The notes: generated by a model not told the origin, from the letters alone. A DNA stretch of 22,123 nucleotides from CAVXAE01 sp044225565 (GCA_044225565.1 JBGAIL010000069.1:1-22123), one strand, 5' to 3'. Shown: positions 7,997 through 15,258, counted from the first letter of the stretch. Program-made: numbers and translations.

Positions 7997-8149
7997 ATGC
8001 TTATTGAACTTGGAGCCGTGAAGCAGGAAACGAAGGGCCAGAGCGCGCCGACCCTGTTCAGGGAGAGGGGCACGGTCCTGGGCACCATGTGCTATCACCC
8101 CTTCGCGAATCAGCCGGACGCGAAGCTGTCTGCCTGCTGGTCGCCCTGA
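7997..8149 (+). CDS. Putative lasso-peptide-type RiPP precursor (50 residues)
   Basis: The ATG at 7997 is preceded by a near-perfect Shine-Dalgarno, GAGGAAGGAG (7981-7990), 6 bases away. The start of the product is MLIELGAVKQETKG. It fits the leader signature LG-x5-T-[KR]-G of proteobacterial lasso precursors; astexin-1, as I recall it, has LGKASAETRG with cleavage before the final glycine and threonine at -2. By that rule the core is 37 residues, GQSAPTLFRERG... to the end, with two cysteines (core 19 and 34) and a proline C-terminus. A lasso ring needs Asp/Glu at core position 7, 8 or 9; the first acid here is Glu10. So either the ring size is unusual, cleavage is shifted by one, or this is a lasso-like RiPP of another kind. 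The surroundings (FecI/FecR, TonB receptor, S9 peptidase) match lasso loci, but no B/C maturation genes are in the window. The last 92 bases overlap the convergent S9 gene. It could be an orphan precursor or, less likely, a chance frame. Confidence 0.6.
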   Translation: MLIELGAVKQETKGQSAPTLFRERGTVLGTMCYHPFANQPDAKLSACWSP

Positions 8150-10682
8150 TCGATAGCTCCGGCTGCACGGACCTGTCGTCGACGCCGCCCGTCGGTGGCA
8201 GGTCCGTTTTCAGACGCCGGTCGTACCACTCCAGCATGCGCTGCCACACGTCCCGGATGTTGGCGGGACTGAAGTTGCCGTGCCCTTCACCCCAATAGAT
8301 GGCGTACTGCGCTTCCCTGCGCAGGCGATAGAGCGCGCTGAACATCTCGGTGGCCTGTGCCATGCCGAAGCCATCGAGATCGCCATAGAGCAGCAACAAT
8401 GGAGTCGTGATCCGATCGGCGTGAAAGACGGGACTGTTGCTCGTGTATCGCCCCGTATCCACCCAGGGCGCCACGCCCAGGCCGTTGTCGCCATCCGCCG
8501 ATTCGTACCGCGCCGCATTGGAGAACGCGTTGGTCAGGACGCTGCCGCCGAATGGTTGCGAGAGCGCTTCGGGCGTCGTGGAGCCGTAGTGGCTGGCAAA
8601 ATCGGAAATGCCGTTGGCCGCGATGGCGGCCTTGAAGCGATCCGTCTCGCTGATCACCTGCAGCGCGCTGTGGAAACCCTGGCTCATGCCATACACGCCG
8701 AGCCTCTCGGGATCTGCATATCCCTGTGCGATGGCCGCGTCCACGGCAGCTAGGGCGATGGCGGGCAATTCGTGCGTCGGTCCCTGGGCAGTGCGGATCA
8801 GGCGGTTCGGCGCCGGCGGGTAGAGCACGACATAGCCTTCGGCGGCGAACAGATGGAAGTTGTTCGCGGTCTTGAAGTCGATGCCGTGGCAGCTCGCGTC
8901 TCCTGAATCTCCGCCGGGATAGACGTCGACGATCATCGGATAGCGGCGCTGCGCGCTCCAGTCCGGCGGCAGCAAGGCACAGCCCGAAAGCGGCTCTCCC
9001 TTGAACTCGAAAGGGATACGCGCTTGCCGGCCGAGCCGGACGTTCCGCAGGTGCTCGTTGAAAGCGAGGATCTCGCGCGGCCGGCCGCTGGAGCCGGCGA
9101 GGAGCAGGCGCGAGACGCCATTCGGACGGTCTTCCCTGAACAGGGCTGCGTGAGGCGTCATCGCCAGCAGGCTCGAATCTGCCGAAGGGCGCGGAATGCG
9201 GCTGCCCCGCAGAGCCCGCAGATCGTAGTGGATCACCTGTTTCGGCGTCTGCAGCACGACGTGCCGCGTAGACATCTGCGAACCAGAGCGGATCGCTGAC
9301 ATCGAAAACGGCTCCCAGGGCATCACCGGGGAGTCGATGCCTTGCGCGAGCTGCAGCCTGCGCGCTTTGCCCGATGCATCGAGCAGCCAGCTCTCTCCCC
9401 GTGGGGTGACGATGAGCGGGCCTCTCGGGGTGAGGCCGACTGGAGTTTCCCCGACCTCACCGATTGCCGCCGTGAGGTTGATGAAGCCGCCATGTCCCGT
9501 CTTCACGAACCAGTCCTGCCGCGCCGGGCGCCTGCAGCTCGGAATCCAGGGCCGGAACTCGCCGGGATCGGCCAGTGGCTGGGCGAAGAGCGTCACGGCG
9601 TCGCCGGCACCCGAAGGCAGTACGGGAATCCAGCACGAGAGCCACAATCCGCGCACGTCCACCGTGTCCAGCGAACGAACGGAAGGCCGGTACTGATGGA
9701 TCGCGAACTGCTCCGTGCGGGTGTGGAAGGCCCGGAACGTCAATCGCTGGCTTCCCGAGCGCGCGTCCGCCGACCACCACAGGTTGCTCGGCATCACGTG
9801 ACAGTCTTCGCAGGGAACGATCTTCTCCGAGCCGGCCTGCAGGTCGAAGATGACGGGTTGCAGTCGCTTGCCGAAGACGGTCAGCGAGGAATCGCGGGGA
9901 CGCAGCTGGCCGCCGAACCGCAGCGCCGCGAGATACCGGCCGTCGGAGGAGAGCCTGGGGCTCGCATGACGGCCCCGGTCGAGCTCGATGATGCGGCCGG
10001 TGCGGGCCTCGACGCGGACCAGCGTGGCCGGCTCGAACGGATCGGGGTCTTCGATTCCGGACGGGGTGCTCACGTGTACCGTGACGGAGGGCTCCCTGCC
10101 TCGAAACGTCTTTTCCCACAGGTCGCTCATCCGTGCCGCCATCGCATAGCGGTACATCACGGCCGGACGCGCGCCGGGCGGCATCATCGTGTAAATGAGC
10201 TCCTCGTTGGAGATCCAGAGTGGATGCTGCAGGTAGGACGGGTGGTAGTCGGGGACGAAGTCGAACCACACGAGCCTGCCGCTCCCGAAGTCGAATACGC
10301 CAGCGCGGAACTTGCGCGCCACCAGCGAATAGATGGCGAGCCGGGTCGAGTCGGGAGACAGCGCGCCTATCCAGTAGCCGCCCGTGGGCTCCTGGGGGAA
10401 CAGCGGTCGCGGCGCGTCGAGACTGCCGATGTCTACCGCGTAGAGCTTCGCGTGCGGCCCTGCATCGCCAGCCTCCATGGGCATCTCGAGGTTCGGAGCC
10501 TCCTCGTACGGTGCGATCCACTCATAGACCACCGTTCGCTCGTGCTGGGCGATCGTGGCCTGGCCGACGTTTTCCGTGCGGAGCACATCGTCCAGCGTGA
10601 GAGGATGTCGCGTGCCGGCGCCTGTGTCCGCGCACAGCACGCACAGGGCAACGGCCTGGGCCGCCTTCGAGAAAGGTGTCAC
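8058..10682 (-). CDS. Secreted S9 (prolyl-oligopeptidase) family peptidase; candidate lasso-peptide isopeptidase
   Basis: 874 residues, read leftwards from a GTG at 10682. A Sec signal peptide is likely (SKAAQAVALCVLCADTGAGT). Residues about 30-550 are beta-propeller-like (LSPDSTRLAIYS, LSSDGRYLAALRF, LTPRGPLIVTPRGE). The C-terminal alpha/beta hydrolase starts near YPMIVDVYPGG. The triad is Ser667 (GVYGMSQGF), Asp770 (YGDLDGFG) and His801 (WGEGHGNF). The family cleaves oligopeptides after proline or, in the Atxe2-type branch, the isopeptide bond of lasso peptides. A secreted S9 enzyme facing a lasso-type precursor beside FecI/FecR/TonB genes is the arrangement of known lasso isopeptidases, so that role is inferred from context and I cannot confirm it from sequence. 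The last ~50 residues after MLEWYDRRLK look like a non-homologous extension and overlap the precursor gene on the other strand. A 9-bp inverted repeat straddles the start codon. Confidence 0.9.
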   Translation of the reverse strand: MTPFSKAAQAVALCVLCADTGAGTRHPLTLDDVLRTENVGQATIAQHERTVVYEWIAPYEEAPNLEMPMEAGDAGPHAKLYAVDIGSLDAPRPLFPQEPTGGYWIGALSPDSTRLAIYSLVARKFRAGVFDFGSGRLVWFDFVPDYHPSYLQHPLWISNEELIYTMMPPGARPAVMYRYAMAARMSDLWEKTFRGREPSVTVHVSTPSGIEDPDPFEPATLVRVEARTGRIIELDRGRHASPRLSSDGRYLAALRFGGQLRPRDSSLTVFGKRLQPVIFDLQAGSEKIVPCEDCHVMPSNLWWSADARSGSQRLTFRAFHTRTEQFAIHQYRPSVRSLDTVDVRGLWLSCWIPVLPSGAGDAVTLFAQPLADPGEFRPWIPSCRRPARQDWFVKTGHGGFINLTAAIGEVGETPVGLTPRGPLIVTPRGESWLLDASGKARRLQLAQGIDSPVMPWEPFSMSAIRSGSQMSTRHVVLQTPKQVIHYDLRALRGSRIPRPSADSSLLAMTPHAALFREDRPNGVSRLLLAGSSGRPREILAFNEHLRNVRLGRQARIPFEFKGEPLSGCALLPPDWSAQRRYPMIVDVYPGGDSGDASCHGIDFKTANNFHLFAAEGYVVLYPPAPNRLIRTAQGPTHELPAIALAAVDAAIAQGYADPERLGVYGMSQGFHSALQVISETDRFKAAIAANGISDFASHYGSTTPEALSQPFGGSVLTNAFSNAARYESADGDNGLGVAPWVDTGRYTSNSPVFHADRITTPLLLLYGDLDGFGMAQATEMFSALYRLRREAQYAIYWGEGHGNFSPANIRDVWQRMLEWYDRRLKTDLPPTGGVDDRSVQPELSIRATSRQTASRPADSRRGDSTWCPGPCPSP

Positions 10683-10706
10683 AGCCTCTTTGTAGGAGTG
10701 ACACCT
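10674..10706. promoter_or_regulatory. 33-bp inverted repeat straddling the S9 gene start codon
   Basis: AGGTGTCAC (10674-10682) and GTGACACCT (10698-10706) are perfect 9-bp inverted repeats 15 bases apart. On the S9 mRNA the GUG start codon lies in the 3' arm and the purine-rich AAAGAGG ribosome binding site lies in the loop. It could be a protein operator or an RNA hairpin that limits initiation. Confidence 0.45.
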
Positions 10707-10730
10707 CGATTAGGGTACTCCGGTGCAGTG

Positions 10731-10769
10731 CTTACTGCCGCCGGATGCTCTCTTACCGGCCTCCGTAAG
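10731..10769 (+). promoter_or_regulatory. Composite regulatory site A (permease/dipeptidase/regulator operon)
   Basis: CTTAC (10731-10735), GGATGC (10743-10748) and CTTACCGG (10752-10759), followed by an inverted GTAAG (10765-10769). The same three blocks with the same 12-base first step occur at sites B (15173) and C (19489). It lies between the divergent S9 gene and the permease gene, 37 bases (block start to ATG) before the permease start, so it could act on either direction. Confidence 0.6.
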
Positions 10770-10788
10770 ACGATGTCGCCCTCCCGCC

Positions 10789-12183
10789 ATGTCACGGGAC
10801 GGAGCGACCTCGTTGTCATCGCCAGCACCCGCGGCCGGCTCGCGCGGCCTCACCCGCCTGCAGCTCTTCATGATGAGCTTCGGCGCCATCGTCGGCGTCG
10901 GCTGGATCACCATCCTCGGCCAGTGGCTGGAGCGGGCAGGGCCCGGGGGGAGCGTGATCGCGCTGGCTCTGGGTGCGGCCGCCATGACGCTCGTGGCGGG
11001 AAACTACGGCCTGCTCGCGAGGCAGGAGCGGCTTTCGGCGGGAGGTGAGATCGGAGCGGTGGCCCGCACTCTCGGCGCGGGTCCGGCGTTCGTCGCCACG
11101 GCGGCGCTCACTCTCTCGTGCTGGAGCATCGTCGCGTTCGAAGCAGTCTCCGCGGGCTGGATTCTCGTCACGTTGCTGCCAGCCGTCGAAGGGCCCGCGC
11201 TCTACAGCGTATTCGGGCGGGACGTGCACCTGGGTACCGTCGTCATCGCAGTCGTGGGCATCGGCACCGTGGCCGCATTGAACCTGCGGTCGCTCTCCAA
11301 CGCGGCGAGCGCGCAGAACGCCATCGTGTTCCTCAAGATCGCCGTGACGGCGGTCTTCTGCCTCGCCGGCATGCTCAAAGGCGAGGCGGGCAACCTGCTG
11401 CCGCTGCTGCCTGCGCGCGATTCTTCGGCTTCCGCCGTGGCAGGCGTGCTGGCGGTCGCCGCCACCATGCCGCTCTGGTACGCGGGATTCAACGTGACTG
11501 CGCTGCTGGCCGGAGAGCGGGACCGCTCGGTGAGTGCGGCGTCGGTGGCGCGCGTCATGTACATGTCGGTCATCGCAGCGTGCCTGTTCTATGTCTGCGT
11601 GGTGCTGTCGGCATCGTCGGTCGTTCCGTGGAGCGCGCTGATTTCCGCGCCGTTGCCGGCGGCCACCGCATTCCGTGAAGGGCTGGCGAGCAATCTGCTC
11701 GCCAACACCGTGCTGGTCGCCGGCCTCCTGGGAATCTTCTCGGCGTGGATCGCCTGCTTCGCAGGCTCGGTGCGCGTGCTCACGGCATTGCGCGCCCAGC
11801 TGGATGCCAGCAGGCAAGGCCTTGCGGAAGGCGGCGTGCCCGGGCCGCCGGCACGATCGAGCGTCATCCTGGTGGCCGTCGTCGCGATCCTGCTGGCGCT
11901 CAACGGGCGGGCGGCGCTCGTTCCCATCGTGAACGTCGCGGCCCTCGGCTTCGGCATCGTGTACCTGCTCGTCAGCTGCGTCGCGTGGAGACACGCCTCG
12001 CGCGGCCTGGAGCGTGCCGCGGCGCTGCTCGGCGCAGTGGTGTCCGCGTTCATGTCGTTCTACGTGATCTATTCGGCGGTGGAAGAGGGCGGGTGGCATG
12101 CACCCGAGTTCCTCGTCGTGGTGTCGTGGAGCACTCTCGCCGCATCCCTCTGGCTCTTCCGACTCAAAAGGCTCAAGTCATGA
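10789..12183 (+). CDS. APC-superfamily amino-acid permease
   Basis: 464 residues, very hydrophobic, with about 12 transmembrane helices. The first helix carries the APC-family substrate-binding motif region (MMSFGAIVGVGWITILG). Further helices include FVATAALTLSCWSIVAFEAV, TVVIAVVGIGTVAALNL, IVFLKIAVTAVFCLAGML, VIAACLFYVCVVLSA and ALGFGIVYLLVSCVAW. It is an inner-membrane secondary transporter for amino acids or related amines; the exact substrate is not predictable. I chose the ATG at 10789 because the more upstream in-frame GTG (10723) would run the coding region through regulatory site A. No Shine-Dalgarno is visible before 10789, which suggests a short-leader or leaderless mRNA. Its stop overlaps the dipeptidase start (ATGA at 12180-12183), so the products are coupled and probably act on the same compound. 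It is first gene of the site-A operon. Confidence 0.9.
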   Translation: MSRDGATSLSSPAPAAGSRGLTRLQLFMMSFGAIVGVGWITILGQWLERAGPGGSVIALALGAAAMTLVAGNYGLLARQERLSAGGEIGAVARTLGAGPAFVATAALTLSCWSIVAFEAVSAGWILVTLLPAVEGPALYSVFGRDVHLGTVVIAVVGIGTVAALNLRSLSNAASAQNAIVFLKIAVTAVFCLAGMLKGEAGNLLPLLPARDSSASAVAGVLAVAATMPLWYAGFNVTALLAGERDRSVSAASVARVMYMSVIAACLFYVCVVLSASSVVPWSALISAPLPAATAFREGLASNLLANTVLVAGLLGIFSAWIACFAGSVRVLTALRAQLDASRQGLAEGGVPGPPARSSVILVAVVAILLALNGRAALVPIVNVAALGFGIVYLLVSCVAWRHASRGLERAAALLGAVVSAFMSFYVIYSAVEEGGWHAPEFLVVVSWSTLAASLWLFRLKRLKS

Positions 12184-13205
12184 CAGCTCAAGCATCCGGC
12201 GCAAAGGCCGATCCCCGCGCGCGCGCCCTGCTCGAATCCTCGGTGGTGTGGGACAACGTGTGGCCCATCGATCTGCCGGGCAACGAGTCGGTCGGCAACA
12301 CGTGGGACCGTTTCGAGCGCTTCGCCCGGGCGGGCGTGAGCGCCATCGGCCTCACGCTCGCCGGCGACAACCACAATTCCGCCGAAGCGCTGCGGCTCGT
12401 AGGCTGGGCGCGCAAGGAAATGCGGGCACGCTCGTCACTGCTCACTCTGGCGCGCACCACGGAAGACATCGTCGCGGCGAAGCGGAACGGCAAGCTGGCC
12501 GTGGTGCTGCAGTTCGAAGGCACCCGCTGCTTCGAGCGCGATCTCAACCTGATCGAGCTCTTCTACGACATGGGAGTGCGGCAGACGATTCTGGCGTTCA
12601 ACAGCGCCAACTGCACGGGCGGCGGCTGTGCCGACCCGGTCGACGGCGGGCTCACGCCTTACGGCCGCCGGCTCATCCGCGAAGCGGAGCGCGTGGGAAT
12701 GCTGATCGACCTGAGCCACGTGGGCCGCAAGACCTCGCTCGACGCGCTCGACTTCGCACAGAAGCCCATGTTCTTCAGCCACTCCAACGCGAACCCGGTG
12801 CACCGCTGCTTCCGCAACCTCGACGACGATCAGGTGAAGGCCTGCGCGCGCACCGGCGGCCTGGTGGGAGTGTCCGGCTCCAGCGAGTATCTCGGCGACC
12901 AGCAGTGCCGCACGGAGACGCTGTTCCGTCACCTGGACCACTACGTGCAGCTGGTGGGCGCGCAGCACGTCTGCATCGGCTTCGACGTCGTGTTCGACGC
13001 GGAGCCGCTGTCGCGCTGGGCGAAGGGTCGCCCGGACGAGTGGCCCATGACGAAGGATCCGGCCTGGCCGGGATTCAACTATGCCGTGCCGGAGCAGCTG
13101 GTCGAGCTGGTGGGAGTGATGCTGTCCCACGGGTATCCGGAAGACGCGGTGCGCGGGATCCTGGGCCAGAACTATCTGCGTGTGTGCGGACCGATGTGGA
13201 AGTAG
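12180..13205 (+). CDS. Membrane-dipeptidase-like protein (peptidase family M19), with altered N-terminal metal site
   Basis: 341 residues of the renal-dipeptidase (amidohydrolase) fold. Metal-site residues seen are Glu113 (LQFEGTRCF, the bridging acid), His180 (IDLSHVGRKT) and His201 (FFSHSNANP), plus GFDVVFD near the C-terminus. The usual N-terminal HxD motif (as in DGHND) is not present: the matching stretch reads VVWDNVWPIDL (residues 22-32). Some M19 relatives have WDNH there, so this protein has a further change of the His. Family enzymes hydrolyse L-D or D-D dipeptides, and some cleave carbapenems. The altered site may mean a different metal number, a different reaction or no activity. 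No signal peptide is seen, so it is likely cytoplasmic and acts on what the permease imports. It overlaps the permease by ATGA and is followed within 5 bases by the regulator. Confidence 0.87.
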   Translation: MTAQASGAKADPRARALLESSVVWDNVWPIDLPGNESVGNTWDRFERFARAGVSAIGLTLAGDNHNSAEALRLVGWARKEMRARSSLLTLARTTEDIVAAKRNGKLAVVLQFEGTRCFERDLNLIELFYDMGVRQTILAFNSANCTGGGCADPVDGGLTPYGRRLIREAERVGMLIDLSHVGRKTSLDALDFAQKPMFFSHSNANPVHRCFRNLDDDQVKACARTGGLVGVSGSSEYLGDQQCRTETLFRHLDHYVQLVGAQHVCIGFDVVFDAEPLSRWAKGRPDEWPMTKDPAWPGFNYAVPEQLVELVGVMLSHGYPEDAVRGILGQNYLRVCGPMWK

Positions 13206-13209
13206 CGAT

Positions 13210-14970
13210 GTGGCACTGAGTGCGCGCATCGGCTCCCTGATCGTCGACGAGCGTGCCGGCTCGGTGACGAGGGGGGACGGTGCGCGCCTCGGCATCAGCC
13301 GCAAGGCCGTGGAACTGCTCGTCGTCCTCGGCCATGCGGGCAATCGCCCCGTGCCGCGGGATTCACTGTTGCAGAGCCTGTGGCCCGATCGGAACGTGAG
13401 TGACAAGGCACTCTCCATGCTGGTGGTGGAGCTGCGTCGGCACCTGATGCCAGCGCTTGGTGGGCGCGATCCCATCCGTACGGTGCCGGGCCTGGGCTAC
13501 TGCCTTGCGGAGCCGTACGAGCCTTGTGAGTTTCCGTCCAGCCTCGCGCGGGAGTCGAACGGAGCGCGCGGCCGCATGATGGTCGCCATCGGCGCGCCGA
13601 CGTCGTTGTCGGGCGGCAGCAGGGCGAAGAGCCTCGCAGCGTGCTTCCACGACACGCTGCTCAATTCGCTGAGCGGGGAGCCTGGCTTGCTAGTCCGCGC
13701 GCGAGACGTGGATTCCGTCGACGGTGCAACGGAAAGTTCCATACTCGCCATCCGGTCTTCCGTGCGCGTGGTCGGCCGCGACGTCATCTTCAGCGTGCGG
13801 TGCATGACGCCGGTCGACGACGAGATCTGCTGGGCGGCGAGCGAGCGGGCGCCTTCGTCCCGATCGCTGGATGCCGAGACGAGACTGTGTGAGCGATTGC
13901 GGCAGGAGCTGCAGTTCGCCGTCTCAGGCCAGTGGGGCCGGCAGACCTGGAAGAAATATCGTCAGTCCAGCGGCTTCGACGTGCTCGCCGAAGGCCAGCG
14001 GCTGGTCGCGGAGCGCAGCAGTGATGCGCTCTGCATCGCACGCGGGAAATTCGAGCATGCGTTGGCACTGGATCCGTCGTGCGCGCCGGCGCTCGTCGGC
14101 ATGGCGGATTGCGAGATCCTGGGCACGTACTACGGCGGCACGGAGGTCGCCGCTGCCACGCGCCGGGCTACGGCGTACGTGCAACGTGCGCTGGCGATGA
14201 ATTCCGAGCTGGCGTCGGCGCACTCGACGCACGGTCTCATCAGCCTCACGCAGCTTCGCTTCGAGCACGCCGAGCGGGAGCTGCTGGAAGCGATCCGGCT
14301 CGACGGCTCGAGCGCCATGGCGCTGCAGTGGTATGCGGACCTGCTGGCGACGCAGGGACGCATCGGCGAGGCGGTGGAAGCGGGTCGCCTGGCGGTGGCC
14401 TGCGCTCCGCGGAGCATCGTCGTGAACACGCAGCTCGGCCAGCTGCTCCACATGGCCGGCGCGTTCGAGGAGGCGCGGGCGCAGCTCGAGCGCGTGCTGA
14501 CTCTCGAGCCGTGCTGTCCGGGCGCGCATGCGTGCCTGGGACTCAACCATGCGGCGAGCGGCGGGATCCAGGCGCTGAAGGACAGCCAGCTCGCAGCGGC
14601 GCACAACCATCGCGCTGCGGAACACAGCCGGCGCGCGGTGGAGCTTTCCCCCGGCACGCCTTTCTACCGGGGCGTGCTCGGCGCCATCTTCGCAATCATG
14701 GGTGAGCGTGAACGTGCGTTGCGGTTGCTGCAGGCGCTCGAGGCGAACGCTTCACGGTCCGCCGCGTTCGCCGAGGCGGCGATTCTCGTTGCGGGCGCGC
14801 TGGGGCAGACGAAGCGGGCCATCGACTGGTTCCGCGTCGCCACCTCGAACGGCGCCTCGTGGGCACTGTGCATGCCCATGCTGCCGATCCTTTCGCGCAT
14901 GCGCGCAGAACCCGCGTTCCAGAACCTGATCCGCAGTCGAGGAATGGTCGTCTCGCCGGTCCTGGCTTAG
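13210..14970 (+). CDS. Winged-helix (OmpR/CadC-type) DNA-binding regulator with TPR sensor domain, paralog 1
   Basis: 586 residues. GTG at 13210 is chosen because GGAAG (13198-13202) lies 7 bases upstream and the frame begins 5 bases after the dipeptidase stop. Residues 8-102 form a Trans_reg_C winged helix (SRKAVELLVVLGHAG, LLQSLWPDRNVSDKALSM, VVELRRHL, IRTVPGLGYCLA). The middle, about 115-240, resembles the small domain found in such regulators before TPRs (SSVRVVGRDVIFSVRCM). From about 255 to 560 lie TPR-like repeats (FEHALALDPSCAPALVGMAD, YVQRALAMNSELASAHST, ALQWYADLLATQGRIGEAVE, QLERVLTLEPCCPGAH). No transmembrane helix is seen, unlike CadC itself. It probably senses a ligand or protein partner through the TPRs and controls the operon it ends. 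The protein at 17784-19487 is a close paralog with an almost identical recognition helix. Confidence 0.88.
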   Translation: MALSARIGSLIVDERAGSVTRGDGARLGISRKAVELLVVLGHAGNRPVPRDSLLQSLWPDRNVSDKALSMLVVELRRHLMPALGGRDPIRTVPGLGYCLAEPYEPCEFPSSLARESNGARGRMMVAIGAPTSLSGGSRAKSLAACFHDTLLNSLSGEPGLLVRARDVDSVDGATESSILAIRSSVRVVGRDVIFSVRCMTPVDDEICWAASERAPSSRSLDAETRLCERLRQELQFAVSGQWGRQTWKKYRQSSGFDVLAEGQRLVAERSSDALCIARGKFEHALALDPSCAPALVGMADCEILGTYYGGTEVAAATRRATAYVQRALAMNSELASAHSTHGLISLTQLRFEHAERELLEAIRLDGSSAMALQWYADLLATQGRIGEAVEAGRLAVACAPRSIVVNTQLGQLLHMAGAFEEARAQLERVLTLEPCCPGAHACLGLNHAASGGIQALKDSQLAAAHNHRAAEHSRRAVELSPGTPFYRGVLGAIFAIMGERERALRLLQALEANASRSAAFAEAAILVAGALGQTKRAIDWFRVATSNGASWALCMPMLPILSRMRAEPAFQNLIRSRGMVVSPVLA

Positions 14971-15052
14971 GTAGGGTGGCGCGGTGTGCCGGATGCTGGA
15001 GGGTCGGGCGCGGGCCCAGGCGCAGGGCTAGGCGCAGGTCGGCCCGGAGCCG

Positions 15053-15132
15053 GATTGTCAACCTGCGGACAATCTTGATGCGATTGTCCGGGCGCGGACG
15101 ATCGTCGCGCGATCGTCCGCTTGTTGACGATC
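15053..15132. repeat. 80-bp near-palindrome of six alternating GATyGTC half-sites
   Basis: Half-sites alternate in direction with a 14-15 base step: GATTGTC (15053), GGACAATC (15067), GATTGTCC (15082), GGACGATC (15096), GATCGTCC (15111) and GACGATC (15126). The whole block is symmetrical about 15092/15093, with 29 of 40 positions matching its own reverse complement. Neighbouring half-sites also pair locally: 15065-15075 region with 15082-15090 (9 bp), 15094-15104 with 15110-15120 (11 bp) and 15107-15117 with 15126-15136 (11 bp). The outer half-sites carry TCAAC/GTTGA flanks and the inner ones TCCG/CGGA. It lies in the non-coding gap between regulator 1 and the OsmC-like gene, just before site B. 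It could be a multi-dimer operator, a REP/BIME-like element or a transcript-end structure. Confidence 0.8.
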
Positions 15133-15172
15133 GCGCTGGGGGGCAAGCCACTGACCCTCGCGCCGGTCACCG

Positions 15173-15200
15173 CTTACCTTCACGGGATGCGTCTTACCGG
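15173..15200 (+). promoter_or_regulatory. Composite regulatory site B (OsmC-like/CocE/regulator operon)
   Basis: CTTAC (15173-15177), GGATGC (15185-15190) and CTTACCGG (15193-15200). The blocks and the 12-base first step match sites A and C; the second step is 8 bases here and 9 in the others. The ATG inside the site (15187) is not taken as a start. Confidence 0.6.
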
Positions 15201-15258
15201 CGCGGCTGCGACCCTTCCCGTAGCGCGAGCTCGCGCGCATTTCGGAGAAGCAGCTCTC

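Noticed and set aside
7997..8149. A frameshifted core in the lasso-type precursor that would restore an acid at position 7-9
   Set aside because: The two other frames after the leader were read; neither gives a plausible lasso core with an acid at 7-9, so there is no support for a simple frame error.
15053..15132. CRISPR array or iteron-type origin
   Set aside because: Half-sites alternate in orientation and there are no unique spacers of constant length, no AT-rich region and no initiator gene nearby.
15187..15258. ATG at 15187 as start of the OsmC-like gene
   Set aside because: It lies inside regulatory site B and has no ribosome site; the ATG at 15259 has GGAG at a suitable distance and begins nearer to the conserved fold.
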